Shown: positions 24,103-32,850 of the stretch, piece by piece
Position numbering within the stretch: position 1 is the stretch's first letter
Layout: each line of letters opens with the position of its first letter
NCBI GenBank assembly: GCA_002688435.1
Contig: NZCW01000006.1
Coordinates: 14,239-49,956 of the forward strand
Source of the DNA: Dehalococcoidales bacterium
GTDB lineage: Bacteria > Chloroflexota > Dehalococcoidia > Dehalococcoidales > RBG-16-60-22
DNA: 35,718 nt
Reading direction: 5' to 3'
Translations under genes and position numbers: made by a program
Notes under the pieces: generated by a model
Seen by the model: only the letters and a program-made list of their open reading frames with translations
Database searches by the model: none
Told to the model about the DNA's origin: nothing

Positions 24103-24768
24103 CTACTCCGACGCCAAATCATGGAGCGGCTGCAAGACCTGCCGGATTTCCAGCCAGCTTACCCGCCCTTGACGGAGAAGCTGGGGCGGACTGGCCGTTA
24201 AATCGACAATGGTGGAGAGTTCTCGTACCAACAACGGGCCTTGATCTAGGACCAGAGCTACCGGCGCCATCGCCTCTCTCGCCTGCGACAGAATTTCATG
24301 GGCAGAGTAAGGCGTGGGCTGGCCGCTGATATTGGCGCTGGTCGCGGTTAATGGTAGGTTGATCATGGCCGCCAGTTCCAGTATTACTCGGTTATCCGGG
24401 ATTCTAATACCAATTGTCTCCCCACCGGCCACCAACAGATGGGGGACTATTTCTTTTTTGGGTAAAACCAGGGTCAGGGCACCGGGAAGGAAATTGTGGG
24501 CGAGACGCTCCGCCGCTTCGTTCAGATAGGCATATTTGCCAGCCGTCTCCAGAGAGTCCACGGCGACATGTATCGGGTTAGCATAAGCTCTTCCTTTAAG
24601 TTCAAAAACCCCGGCCACCGCCTTGGTGTTCAGTGAGTTAGCAGCGAAAGCGTAACCAGTATCCGTCGGGCATACTATTACTTTACCTTTCACGATCAGG
24701 CGTGCCGCACGTCTGATCGTCTGGAGTGAGGGCTTCTTCGGGTTGATGGTTACTATTTCAATTGCCAT
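24103..24768 (-). CDS. tsaC: L-threonylcarbamoyladenylate synthase
   Basis: Makes threonylcarbamoyl-AMP from threonine, bicarbonate and ATP for the tRNA t6A37 modification (TsaC/Sua5/YrdC family). It has 221 residues from the ATG at 24768, chosen because GAGGT precedes it and because the start lies one base after the tsaD stop. A longer frame to 24801 would run into tsaD. PTDTGYAFA, ELKGRAYANPIHV and TATSANISG are the nucleotide-site landmarks; the first is usually PTDTVYGLG, so two positions differ from consensus. This is the short TsaC form, without the C-terminal Sua5 domain. It is last in the tsaE-tsaB-tsaD-tsaC run. Confidence 0.92.
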   Translation of the reverse strand: MAIEIVTINPKKPSLQTIRRAARLIVKGKVIVCPTDTGYAFAANSLNTKAVAGVFELKGRAYANPIHVAVDSLETAGKYAYLNEAAERLAHNFLPGALTLVLPKKEIVPHLLVAGGETIGIRIPDNRVILELAAMINLPLTATSANISGQPTPYSAHEILSQAREAMAPVALVLDQGPLLVRELSTIVDLTASPPQLLRQGRVSWLEIRQVLQPLHDLASE

Positions 24769-24769
24769 G

Positions 24770-25777
24770 TTATACCTCGAACGGGACATTGGGAAACACA
24801 TTCAGATTTAAATCAGCCACCTCCCCTCGCCGGAAACGGGCATACCCGGCGGCGGCAATCATGGCGGCATTGTCCGTACACAGAGGGAGTTCGGGGAAGA
24901 AGACCTCGATTCCTTCCATCTGGCAGGTCTCTCGAAAGACCTCCCTTAACCGTCGGTTGGCCGAGACCCCGCCGGTCACGCTGACCGCGGACACTCTTCG
25001 TTGTCGGGCAGCGCGCCAGGTCTTGGCCACCAAGACATCCACCACCGCTTCTTGAAAGCTAGCGGCAATGTCTTCTAGGGGTAATACCGCACCGCCAGCC
25101 AGCCGGTGCTTGAAGGCATTTATAATGGCGGTTTTCAGACCGCTAAAGCTGAAGTCCAATGTACCGGCTTTCAACAGCGGCCGCGGAAAATTATAAGCCT
25201 TCCGGTTACCTCGAGTGGCTAACTTATCTATGACCGGCCCGCCGGGAAAACCGAGGTCCAGAAACTTGGCAATTTTATCAAAGGCCTCGCCGGCGGCATC
25301 ATCCAGAGTGCTCCCCAGCAACTCATACTGGCAATAGTCTCGGACATAAACCAGCATAGTGTGACCACCGGAAACTGTCAGGCAAATGTGGGGCATAGGC
25401 AGTCGAGGATTACTGAGCAGATTAGCGAAAATATGACCTTCAATATGGTGCACCCCCAGCAGCGGCACCCGCAAGACGTAGCTGAGCGACTTGGCGGCGG
25501 CGACTCCCACCAACAGACAGCCAATCAGACCTTGTTTCGAGGTAACGGCGATGGCTTCGACATCGGTCAATATTTTACCTGCTGATGTGACCGCTTCATT
25601 AATAACGTAACCGATTAGCTCGGCATGCCTGCGGGCGGCGATTTCCGGGACCACGCCGCCGTATTTCCGCAGCAGGTCCAGTTGAGTGGCAATGAAATTG
25701 GACAGTACGACCTGACTATCGATCACCAAGGCTGAAGATGTCTCATCGCAGGAAGTCTCAATACCTAAAACTAACAT
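24770..25777 (-). CDS. tsaD: tRNA N6-adenosine threonylcarbamoyltransferase
   Basis: Catalytic ASKHA-fold subunit that transfers the threonylcarbamoyl group to A37 of ANN-decoding tRNAs. It has 335 residues, the normal length. VLGIETSCDETS (3-14) is the phosphate-1 motif. His111 and His115 in HIEGHIFAN bind the metal. TVSGGHTMLVYV, GGPVIDKLA, FSFSGLKTA, GGVSANRRLRE and CTDNAAMIAAAG are the remaining family signatures. The ATG at 25777 is 8 bases after tsaB. Immediate neighbours encode its partners TsaB, TsaE and TsaC. Confidence 0.96.
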   Translation of the reverse strand: MLVLGIETSCDETSSALVIDSQVVLSNFIATQLDLLRKYGGVVPEIAARRHAELIGYVINEAVTSAGKILTDVEAIAVTSKQGLIGCLLVGVAAAKSLSYVLRVPLLGVHHIEGHIFANLLSNPRLPMPHICLTVSGGHTMLVYVRDYCQYELLGSTLDDAAGEAFDKIAKFLDLGFPGGPVIDKLATRGNRKAYNFPRPLLKAGTLDFSFSGLKTAIINAFKHRLAGGAVLPLEDIAASFQEAVVDVLVAKTWRAARQRRVSAVSVTGGVSANRRLREVFRETCQMEGIEVFFPELPLCTDNAAMIAAAGYARFRRGEVADLNLNVFPNVPFEV

Positions 25778-25785
25778 GTTCGCAC

Positions 25786-26496
25786 TTAATTTTCCGTTGA
25801 ACCAGTCCTCGCGTATTTATTCCGGAAAGCCCGCGCAGTAGACTCTTTCAAATACAAAGGCGTCAAGGAAAGAACGTCGTCATCTTCTCCACACGCGAGA
25901 CGGACTTTCGCCAGCCAGGCCACCGCCGCCCCTCCCGGTGTCTCCTCCTTCGCTTTAATACTAACCGAAGAGCCGACCACCTGGCCAATTAACCAGCGGT
26001 AGTCTTGGGCTCCGAGGCCAGTTAAAGTGACCGGCTCTTTCACTCGCCCGGCCAGTCCCGGGACATCACCGACGTAGTATTCGCTGGTCCGGTGGACCGC
26101 ACCGTTCCCCATCCGGTAAAACGCGGCGTAGATCGTACCTCCAGCACCAGCGTCAATTATGGGGCAGATTAACCCCGCCGCTTTACCGGCCATATAAGCT
26201 AAGACTTCCAGTGTCGGCACTCCAGCCACCGGCCGGCCAGCGCTATAGGCAAGTATTTTGGCCACCGTTACTCCTACTCTAATTCCTGTCCATGACCCCG
26301 GCCCCAGTCCAACTCCGAACCCTTCCATATCTTCCAGGGTAAGTCTGGCCTCTTTCAAGGTAGAATCAATATGGGCCACTATTTTCTCCAGCGAGTCGTT
26401 CTTGGTCGTAAATTTAAAGTCAGCCAGCACTCGATCTCCATCAACCACGCCGACGGCATTAGTGTACCCCGAGGTGTCTATCCCCAATATTTTCAT
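25786..26496 (-). CDS. tsaB: t6A complex subunit TsaB
   Basis: Non-catalytic ASKHA-fold partner that dimerises with TsaD in the t6A synthase. Its 236 residues are typical. It begins ILGIDTSGYTNAVGVVDG, and GLGPGSWTGIRVGVTVAK (68-85) is the TsaB/TsaD interface signature, followed by VPTLEVLAY. The C-terminal part is shorter than a TsaD and lacks the HxxxH metal motif, which separates the two. The ATG at 26496 overlaps the stop of tsaE in an ATGA arrangement. Confidence 0.94.
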   Translation of the reverse strand: MKILGIDTSGYTNAVGVVDGDRVLADFKFTTKNDSLEKIVAHIDSTLKEARLTLEDMEGFGVGLGPGSWTGIRVGVTVAKILAYSAGRPVAGVPTLEVLAYMAGKAAGLICPIIDAGAGGTIYAAFYRMGNGAVHRTSEYYVGDVPGLAGRVKEPVTLTGLGAQDYRWLIGQVVGSSVSIKAKEETPGGAAVAWLAKVRLACGEDDDVLSLTPLYLKESTARAFRNKYARTGSTEN

Positions 26497-27005
26497 CTAT
26501 CGTTCATCTCCTTAAGCAGGCCGAAGAATTTTTCCTCGAAACCGGTAAATTCAAGACGGCGCCGCCGGGCAGAAAGCACTTGAAACTTAACCTGCAAATA
26601 GTTATCGGGGAAAAGGGACAGCAGTTTTTCCGCCCACTCCACCACGATTACTCCGGACGCGACTCGGACCAGGTAGTCCAACATCCCGATTTCGAATCCT
26701 TCCTCCACGGTATTGATGCGGTATAAATCCACGTGAGAAACCGGCAGCCTTCCATTATATTCGTTAACAAAGGCAAAGGTGGGGCTGTTGACCCGCCTTT
26801 CCGGCACCTCAAGCCCGACACAAATCCCCCGGGTAAACAGCGTTTTGCCGCATCCCAACTCCCCGATTAAAGCCAGGACACTCCCCATTGGCAGCCTTTC
26901 CCCCAACCATCGACCGAGATTAAAAGTGGCCGAAGGACTGTGGCTCATAAAAATATATTTCTCCACTCTTGACGGTAGTATATCACAGACACGATTACTG
27001 GTCAC
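26493..27005 (-). CDS. tsaE: t6A complex ATPase TsaE
   Basis: P-loop ATPase that resets the TsaB-TsaD complex. It has 170 residues. The Walker A motif GELGCGKT is at 48-55, followed by SPTFAFVNEY and HVDLYRI (with the magnesium-binding acidic residue) and VVEWAEKL. The frame starts at the ATG overlapping the end of the transporter gene (27002-27005). An internal ATG at Met20 (MSHSPSATFNLGRWLGERL) would give a length closer to the usual 150, and the ribosome-site evidence does not decide between them. Confidence 0.94.
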   Translation of the reverse strand: MTSNRVCDILPSRVEKYIFMSHSPSATFNLGRWLGERLPMGSVLALIGELGCGKTLFTRGICVGLEVPERRVNSPTFAFVNEYNGRLPVSHVDLYRINTVEEGFEIGMLDYLVRVASGVIVVEWAEKLLSLFPDNYLQVKFQVLSARRRRLEFTGFEEKFFGLLKEMNDR

Positions 27006-27874
27006 TTCATCACCAGCCGCTTCGGGGTCCGTCTCATCACGGTAAAAATCCCGACCAGAATAAGCAAACCACCGGTTATTTCATTGGCATGAGGTACTTC
27101 ATCAAGGATAAGATACCCCAGCACTGTCGCCCCGACAGGTTCGCCTAGGATGGCCACGGAAACGAGGGTCACCGGAATCAAGCGCACGGTGAGGTTCAGA
27201 CACGAATGTCCGATGAGCTGCGGCACCAGCGCCAAGAGAACCATCATCACATAGGTAACGTTAGAATAGCCGATAAGGCTGTGCCCGGTGATCATCGCTG
27301 TAGCCAGCAGCATCACGGCGGCACCGCTATAGATGAGAGCGAGGTAAGGCAGAATACCAATACGAGACCTGATCTGACCACCGATAATGAGGTAAGCGCC
27401 CATGGCCAAACCAGCAATTAAAGCCAGAAGGTCACCCCAGAAAGCTTTCTCCGTAAAGGTGAAGTCACCATAGTTGATAATAATAACGCCCAGCAGGGTG
27501 ACCACGATACCGCCTACAGCCACCTTGTCCAACCGCTCCCCCCACAGAAAATACGAGGTAGCAGCGACAAATACTGGATGGGAAGTCACCAGTACCATCG
27601 AGCTAGTGATAGAGGTATAGCTGAGCGAAGTTATCCAGAGCGCGAAATGCACTGCCACGAAAACGCTGGAGAGCAAAATTAAGAGCATATCACGCCGTGA
27701 CAGGTCTTTCAAGACATGCCCTGATTTCATGGCAGCGATGGGGACTAATATGGCCGAGGCTATGGACAGACGATAGGCAGCAATGACCAAAGGCGGTGCA
27801 TCTGCCAGGCGGATGAAAATCGCAGCGAAAGAAACAGACAGCACCCCGACCAGCAGGGTCACATACGGTTTCAA
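27002..27874 (-). CDS. EamA/DMT-superfamily transporter
   Basis: An inner-membrane transporter of the drug/metabolite superfamily with 290 residues, about ten hydrophobic spans, and two EamA repeats (roughly 5-135 and 150-280). Characteristic segments are SVSFAAIFIRLADAPPLVIA in span 1-2, SMVLVTSHPVFVA, FLWGERLDKVAVGG at the end of the first repeat, and AILGEPVGATVLGYLILDE in the second. The substrate is unknown; relatives export amino acids, nucleosides or other metabolites. Translation uses TTG 27874, the only suitable codon near the first span. It overlaps tsaE by four bases and is the first gene of the tsa run, although there is no known functional tie with t6A synthesis. Confidence 0.9.
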   Translation of the reverse strand: MKPYVTLLVGVLSVSFAAIFIRLADAPPLVIAAYRLSIASAILVPIAAMKSGHVLKDLSRRDMLLILLSSVFVAVHFALWITSLSYTSITSSMVLVTSHPVFVAATSYFLWGERLDKVAVGGIVVTLLGVIIINYGDFTFTEKAFWGDLLALIAGLAMGAYLIIGGQIRSRIGILPYLALIYSGAAVMLLATAMITGHSLIGYSNVTYVMMVLLALVPQLIGHSCLNLTVRLIPVTLVSVAILGEPVGATVLGYLILDEVPHANEITGGLLILVGIFTVMRRTPKRLVMK

Positions 27875-27956
27875 TGTGAATATCGCCTTCCCTCTTTATT
27901 TTCTATTCACAACTCTAATCAGTGCTAGGATATAATAAATGACTCGTCCTTGCCAA

Positions 27957-28099
27957 GACCGATCGGAATTGGATTCCTTGCCTGAAGCAGTGGTGATAAA
28001 AACGGATGCGTCTCCGTACCCCAAGGCCCAGGCCTGGGTATAGAGTATGACTGGGACTACATTACCAAACACAGCGCCGACGTAACGTTACACGAATAG
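27957..28099 (+). pseudogene. C-terminal remnant of an enolase-superfamily (mandelate racemase-type) gene
   Basis: The frame from 27957 reads SELDSLPEAVVIK. After a one-base loss in an A run near 27997, the next frame continues NGCVSVPQGPGLGIEYDWDY then ITKHSADV to TAG 28097-28099. This is the standard end of mandelate racemase/muconate lactonizing proteins (KDGYV-VP-GPGLG-E-DWDYI-KH). It parallels the end of the intact enzyme at 4947-6095 (MKNGYLDIPQRPGLGI). Only about 45 codons of some 380 remain. It ends ten bases before the stop of the convergent dehydrogenase gene. Nothing else is clear in the 235-base spacer apart from a possible weak minus-strand promoter for the transporter. Confidence 0.72.
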
Positions 28100-28109
28100 A
28101 CTGGAAAGG

Positions 28110-29165
28110 TTAGCCCGGTTCTTTCATCTCTCCCCAGCGGGCCACGTACTTCTCTCTGGCCTGGGAGTTAACTAGGGCACGGGGCCATTCTCCTTGCATC
28201 ACCCGGGCTACCTCCTCCACCGGCCGATGCCAGCGCTCGGCCTCGGAGGTCGGGGAAAAGAAGGCGGAGTGGGCGGTAATGATGACGTTATCCAACGCCA
28301 GCAGCGGGCTTTTGGGATCGGGAGGCTCGGGATCGGTAACGTCCAAACACGCCATGGCAATTTCTCTATTTTTAAGCGCCTGGTATAAAGCGGCTTCGTC
28401 AATAAACCCGCCCCGGGCGGTATTGATGAGACAAGCGGTAGGCTTCATCTCCCGAAAAGCCTCGGTACTCAGGATACACCTAGTTTCCGGATTCAGTGCC
28501 GCATGCACCGAAAGAAAATCGGACTCCCGGAGCAATTGCTTCCAGCTCACTAATTCCACACCTATTTGCCGGGCTATCCTCAGGGACACATAAGGATCAT
28601 AAGTAATGACCCGCAGCTGGAATCCTTTCGCTTTAGGCACCAGCGCTCGGGAGACCTTACCTAAGCCGAGCAAACCTAAAGTTTGTCCTTGGAGCCGTGA
28701 CATTTTCGGCCAGATACCGGTCTGAATATCAACGCCACTAGCCGATAGCCCCCATTGTCCCCTCCTGACTGCTTCGTTCAGTGATACTACTTTCCGCACA
28801 CAGGCTAAAAGTAACGCCATGGCATGGTCGGATACCTCCTCAGTGCAGTAGTCGGGCACATTGGTCACCAAGATACCTCGTTCAGTCGCCGCTTCAATAT
28901 CAATGCTGTCATAGCCGATCTGGGTATTGCTGACCAGCCGGCAGCACTCCAGACCTGTGATGACTTTCCGTAGTACCGGACGAATACTACCCACGGTAAT
29001 TATCGCCTCAGCTTCCCGGGCGAAGGTGATAAATTCGTCCTCACTAACGCAAGGCTGAGCAGTGAACATGGCACCCATCTCGTTAAACTTTCGAGGGTAC
29101 TTTTCTGACTCGCCACTCATCGCTAAGGGCAGCACCACCTTAAAATCGGCAGCGTCACGACTCAT
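28110..29165 (-). CDS. CtBP-like D-isomer-specific 2-hydroxyacid dehydrogenase
   Basis: NAD(P)-dependent interconversion of a 2-keto acid and its D-2-hydroxy acid. It has 351 residues from the ATG at 29165, chosen because AAGGAG lies upstream; an in-frame GTG at 29213 has no ribosome site. The nucleotide-binding loop is TLGLLGLGKVSRALVPKAKG. Catalytic Arg is in INTARGGFID, a Glu follows in the DPEPPDP region, and the catalytic His is in TAHSAFFSP. The HSAF-type ending and LACVRKVVSLNEAV helix are like the C-terminal-binding-protein subgroup. Its divergent neighbour is the corrinoid protein gene 62 bases away. The substrate is unknown. Confidence 0.87.
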   Translation of the reverse strand: MSRDAADFKVVLPLAMSGESEKYPRKFNEMGAMFTAQPCVSEDEFITFAREAEAIITVGSIRPVLRKVITGLECCRLVSNTQIGYDSIDIEAATERGILVTNVPDYCTEEVSDHAMALLLACVRKVVSLNEAVRRGQWGLSASGVDIQTGIWPKMSRLQGQTLGLLGLGKVSRALVPKAKGFQLRVITYDPYVSLRIARQIGVELVSWKQLLRESDFLSVHAALNPETRCILSTEAFREMKPTACLINTARGGFIDEAALYQALKNREIAMACLDVTDPEPPDPKSPLLALDNVIITAHSAFFSPTSEAERWHRPVEEVARVMQGEWPRALVNSQAREKYVARWGEMKEPG

Positions 29166-29227
29166 AAAACTAACTCTCCTTGAGAGTATTCCAGTAACTT
29201 GCGCAAAATTCACCTAAATTATAACAT

Positions 29228-29872
29228 ATGCGATATATGGTTGATGTCAAGACTTTTCATCAAGCAATGCGGGAATTAGACACCTCGACGGTTAACGGAC
29301 TGGTACAGGCAGCGCTACAACAGGACACTCCAGCCGAGACCATACTGAACGAAGGGCTCATCGCCGCGATGAGCATTGTGGGAAGGCATTTCAGGGCCAA
29401 GGAGATATGGGTACCTGATGTCCTCTTGGCCGCCCAGAATATGCACAGCGGTATCTCCATCCTGAAACCGATCCTGCGGAGAAGCCAGTCAACCAACAAA
29501 GGCACACTGGTGATAGGCACTATCGAAGGAGATATCCACGACATCGGTAAAAACATCGTCTCGGTACTGATGGAAGGCTCTGGCTTCGAGATCATCGACC
29601 TCGGCGTCAACGTACCTGCCAAGATCTTTCTTGAAGCAGTCGAGAAACACCACCCAGATATCCTTGGCCTTTCCGCCATGCTCACTACCACCATGCAGGA
29701 GATGAAAAACGTGATTGGGACGGTCAGGAAAAGCACTGGTGATAAGGTACCCAAGCTGATTGTGGGCGGCGCGCCGGTAACCCGGGAATTCGCCAACGAA
29801 ATCGGTGCTGACGGCTACGGAGAAGACGCCATCTCCGGAGTAGAAATAGCTCTGAAACTACTGGGGAAATAA
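29228..29872 (+). CDS. Methyltransferase cognate corrinoid protein (B12-binding)
   Basis: A cobalamin-carrying methyl shuttle of the MtaC/MtbC/MttC type. It has 214 residues: an N-terminal helical cap (about 8-90) followed by the Rossmann-like B12 domain. The cobalt-ligand motif is GDIHDIGKNIV with Asp102, His104 and Gly107. LSAMLTTTM and VGGAPVT complete the cobalamin nucleotide-tail site. No good Shine-Dalgarno sequence precedes the ATG at 29228. TATAAC at 29220-29225 could be a -10 element, in which case the transcript would be nearly leaderless and might start at Met4 (29237). The gene lies 22 bases before a MtaA-like methyltransferase, its expected partner. A substrate-specific MtaB/MttB-type protein is absent from the window. 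Confidence 0.92.
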   Translation: MRYMVDVKTFHQAMRELDTSTVNGLVQAALQQDTPAETILNEGLIAAMSIVGRHFRAKEIWVPDVLLAAQNMHSGISILKPILRRSQSTNKGTLVIGTIEGDIHDIGKNIVSVLMEGSGFEIIDLGVNVPAKIFLEAVEKHHPDILGLSAMLTTTMQEMKNVIGTVRKSTGDKVPKLIVGGAPVTREFANEIGADGYGEDAISGVEIALKLLGK

Positions 29873-29894
29873 GAACAAAAAGAGGGAATCTTCT

Positions 29895-30917
29895 ATGAAC
29901 AAGATGAAACCAGATTTATCGCCCAAGCGCCGCTTTCTCTCGGGATTACTGGGGGGCAGGAAAGACAAACGTATTTCGGTGGCCAGTCCTACTTCCGTCA
30001 TCAGTGTGGAATTAATGGATAAAGTAGGTGTCTACTTCCCGGAAGCCCACCTAGACGCTCGACAGATGGCGGAATTAGCTGCCGGGGGCTATGAAATCCT
30101 GGGTTTTGACACGATAGCGCCCGAATTCAGTGTCCAGCAGGAAGCCGCCGCCCTAGGCTGTGAGATAGACTGGGGAAGCCTTAATATGATGCCTGATGCC
30201 AAGACTCACCCCGTCAAAGAGTTGAAAGACATTATCATTCCAGAGAATATCTTGGAGAAGCCGTCACTGCGGGTGGTGCTGGATGCCATAGCGCTGCTCC
30301 GTAAAGAATACGGCAACCAAGTAGCTATTCTAGGCAAGGTCATGGGGCCATGGACTATCTGCTACCATACAGTAGGCGTCCAAGACTTTTTACTGATGAT
30401 CTGCACCGACCCGGACAAGGTAAAACACTTTCTTGATGCCTATAAAGAAGTAACCGCCATCAATGCCAGTGCCCAGCTCCAAGCCGGGGCCGATGCCATC
30501 GTCCTAGCTGACCACGCTACGGGTGACCTGATAAGCCCCCAGACCTACGCAGAGTTTCTGGCACCAGTCCACCGTCATATACTGGGCCGCATAGGTGGTC
30601 CCACCATCTTGCATGTCTGCGGGAATTGTGCTGACCGTCTTGATATCTTTGCCGAAGTGGGCTTTGATGCTTACCACTTTGAATGGCAGGTAGACGCCAA
30701 GGAAGCCGTACGCATCGTCAACGAGAGAATGTCCCTAGTGGGCAATATCGCCAACGCTACATGTCTTCTCCGTGGTACTCCCGAGGACGTTCATCAACAG
30801 GCCCGCTACGCTATTGAGGCGGGAGTAAATGTACTGGCCCCAGAGTGTGCTATCCCTCTGCAAACGCCCATAGAAAATTTGAAAGCAATTGTCGCCGCCG
30901 CTGAAGAAAGCTACTAA
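29895..30917 (+). CDS. MtaA/CmuA-type corrinoid methyltransferase (URO-D family)
   Basis: A URO-D-fold zinc methyltransferase that moves a methyl group between a corrinoid protein and a thiol or other acceptor. It has 340 residues. The zinc ligands of the MtaA/MtbA type are visible as His240 and Cys242 (ILHVCGN) and Cys318 (APECAIPLQTP). AILGKVMGPWT (144-154) and DAIVLADHATGDLISP (200-215) are the active-site loops. These ligands separate it from HemE. The ATG at 29895 follows AGAGGGA. It directly follows the corrinoid gene. Coenzyme M is not expected in such a bacterium, so the methyl acceptor (perhaps tetrahydrofolate or another thiol) is open. Confidence 0.88.
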   Translation: MNKMKPDLSPKRRFLSGLLGGRKDKRISVASPTSVISVELMDKVGVYFPEAHLDARQMAELAAGGYEILGFDTIAPEFSVQQEAAALGCEIDWGSLNMMPDAKTHPVKELKDIIIPENILEKPSLRVVLDAIALLRKEYGNQVAILGKVMGPWTICYHTVGVQDFLLMICTDPDKVKHFLDAYKEVTAINASAQLQAGADAIVLADHATGDLISPQTYAEFLAPVHRHILGRIGGPTILHVCGNCADRLDIFAEVGFDAYHFEWQVDAKEAVRIVNERMSLVGNIANATCLLRGTPEDVHQQARYAIEAGVNVLAPECAIPLQTPIENLKAIVAAAEESY

Positions 30918-31003
30918 AAATTCCGCGCGCCTCTCTTCTAAAAAATAAAGCAGACCGAGAAAATCGCCAAATTGCCTCGTACTATCAACATAGCCTGAAG
31001 GGC

Positions 31004-31032
31004 TTTACATGACACCACCATAGTGGTAATCT
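31004..31032 (+). promoter_or_regulatory. Promoter of guaA with a palindrome in the spacer; possible leaderless transcript
   Basis: TTTACA (31004-31009), 17 bases, then TAATCT (31027-31032). The -10 ends ten bases before the guaA ATG at 31043, so transcription would begin only a few bases before the start codon. The spacer contains the perfect inverted repeat ACCAC-CATA-GTGGT (31014-31027), which could be an operator or a chance palindrome. Confidence 0.45.
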
Positions 31033-31042
31033 TTGGTTATAA

Positions 31043-32728
31043 ATGGCTAATCGCAGGTCAAAGCAGCTTCAAGAGAAAAGTCTCCGGGTAACCACCACCG
31101 GCGATATTGAAGTCTCCACCTATCTGGAAATCGCCAAAGAGATAGGCGGGGAACAGCCGGCGGCACTCGAAGAGGCAGTCTCCAGAGCTGATCGCGAGGC
31201 CATAGTCGTTATTGACTTCGGTTCACAGTACAGCCTACTGATTGCCCGCCGCGTGCGCGAGTGCCAGGTATACTGCGAGCTGGTGCCGCACGATACCCCT
31301 TGGGAAAAGATTGTGTCTCTCAATCCCCGGGGATTTATTCTCTCCGGAGGTCCGGCCAGTGTTAATGATCCCAATGCGCCCCTCTCCCCGGCTTACATCT
31401 ATGCCAGTCACTTACCGGTACTAGGTATCTGCTACGGGATGCAGGTCCTCGCCAAACAGCTAGGAGGGCAAGTCGCACCGGGAGCAAAACGGGAATACGG
31501 CCATACTATCCTACACCTGAGCGATTTAGACTCGCCTTTATTTGCCAGTTTACCACCTTCTACCCCGGTATGGATGAGCCACGGTGATAAAATTGAAGAG
31601 ATGCCCTCAGGATTCACCGCCTTGGCCCACACGGAAAATTCGCCGGTAGCCGTTATGGGAAACGGAGACGGGATATTCGGCCTTCAGTTTCACCCCGAAG
31701 TAGTCCACACCTCTGGAGGTAAAACCATTTTAAAGAACTTTGTTTCCCGCGTCTGCGGCTGCAAGGGTAACTGGACAATGGGCAACTTCATCAATGAAAG
31801 CTTGTCCCGGATTAAAGAGCAGGTAGGTACCGGCAAGGCTATTTGCGCCCTTTCGGGAGGGGTTGATTCCGCGGTTGTCGCTACCATCATCCATCGGGCG
31901 ATTGGCGACCAGCTGACCTGTATCTTCGTCAATAACGGACTGCTGCGCCGAGAGGAAGCGGAAAGAACCCTCAACGCCTTCCGGAATAACCTGGGCATGC
32001 ACATTATCTTTGTCGACGCCAGTGCAAGATTTCTCCGCAAGCTAAAAGAAGTAACCGACCCTGAGGTGAAGCGTAAGGCCATCGGCGAGGAGTTTATCCG
32101 GGTATTTGAAGAAGAAGCCAGAAAAGTAGGCAAGGTCGATTTCCTAGCCCAGGGTACTCTTTACCCCGATGTTATCGAGAGCGTCTCATCGGTCAGTACC
32201 GCCTCGGCCAAAATAAAGACCCATCACAACGTCGGCGGTCTGCCCGCCCAAATGACGCTTAACCTCCTTGAGCCCCTACGCTACCTATTCAAAGACGAAG
32301 TACGCCAGGTGGGACTTAAGCTTGGCCTCCCTGAAGAGCTGGTACTGCGGCAGCCTTTCCCTGGCCCAGGCCTGGCCATCCGCATCATCGGTGAGGTGAC
32401 CGAAGAAAAGCTGGAAATACTACGTAATGCCGATTACATCGTCATGAACGAGATTAAACTGGCGAAACTCTACCGCCAGTTATGGCAGAGTTTCGCTATC
32501 CTCACTGACGTCAGAAGCGTGGGCGTAATGGGCGACTTCCGAACTTACGGCTACCTAGTGGCCATCCGCGCGGTGACCAGCGATGACGCCATGACAGCGA
32601 ATTGGTCTCGTCTGCCTTACGATTTACTGGCCCGAATTTCCAACCGCATCGTGAACGAGGTGCCGGAAATCAACCGCGTAGTCTATGACATAACCTCCAA
32701 GCCCCCGTCAACGATAGAGTGGGAGTAA
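31043..32728 (+). CDS. guaA: GMP synthase (glutamine-hydrolysing)
   Basis: Converts XMP to GMP. It has 561 residues in the order glutaminase, ATP-pyrophosphatase, dimerisation domain. The amidotransferase begins at IDFGSQYS (57-64), with the triad Cys130 (GICYGMQ), His217 and Glu219 (FHPEV). The ATP pyrophosphatase P-loop is SGGVDSAV (271-278). [16 protein letters not shown] and the C-terminal KPPSTIEWE are standard. About 40 residues precede the usual N-terminus; this extension is polar and helical (including [14 protein letters not shown]), and its role is unknown. The ATG at 31043 has no good ribosome site, in keeping with a leaderless start. It is followed after about 120 bases by purD. 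Confidence 0.95.
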   Translation: MANRRSKQLQEKSLRVTTTGDIEVSTYLEIAKEIGGEQPAALEEAVSRADREAIVVIDFGSQYSLLIARRVRECQVYCELVPHDTPWEKIVSLNPRGFILSGGPASVNDPNAPLSPAYIYASHLPVLGICYGMQVLAKQLGGQVAPGAKREYGHTILHLSDLDSPLFASLPPSTPVWMSHGDKIEEMPSGFTALAHTENSPVAVMGNGDGIFGLQFHPEVVHTSGGKTILKNFVSRVCGCKGNWTMGNFINESLSRIKEQVGTGKAICALSGGVDSAVVATIIHRAIGDQLTCIFVNNGLLRREEAERTLNAFRNNLGMHIIFVDASARFLRKLKEVTDPEVKRKAIGEEFIRVFEEEARKVGKVDFLAQGTLYPDVIESVSSVSTASAKIKTHHNVGGLPAQMTLNLLEPLRYLFKDEVRQVGLKLGLPEELVLRQPFPGPGLAIRIIGEVTEEKLEILRNADYIVMNEIKLAKLYRQLWQSFAILTDVRSVGVMGDFRTYGYLVAIRAVTSDDAMTANWSRLPYDLLARISNRIVNEVPEINRVVYDITSKPPSTIEWE

Positions 32729-32850
32729 AAAGGTCAGCTTTGAATTGTTTTTAACGAAATAAAGCGTAGAAAAGGTGACCTCACTCAGGAGTGGAGCGGC
32801 ATTCAAGTAATGGAGAATAAGTAGCTACTATTACCGAGGGGGTGAGGTAG

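Noticed and set aside
28006-28042. Short palindromes in the spacer near 28010-28040 as a terminator
   Set aside because: They fall inside the enolase-type remnant, pair over only five to six bases and have no T run.
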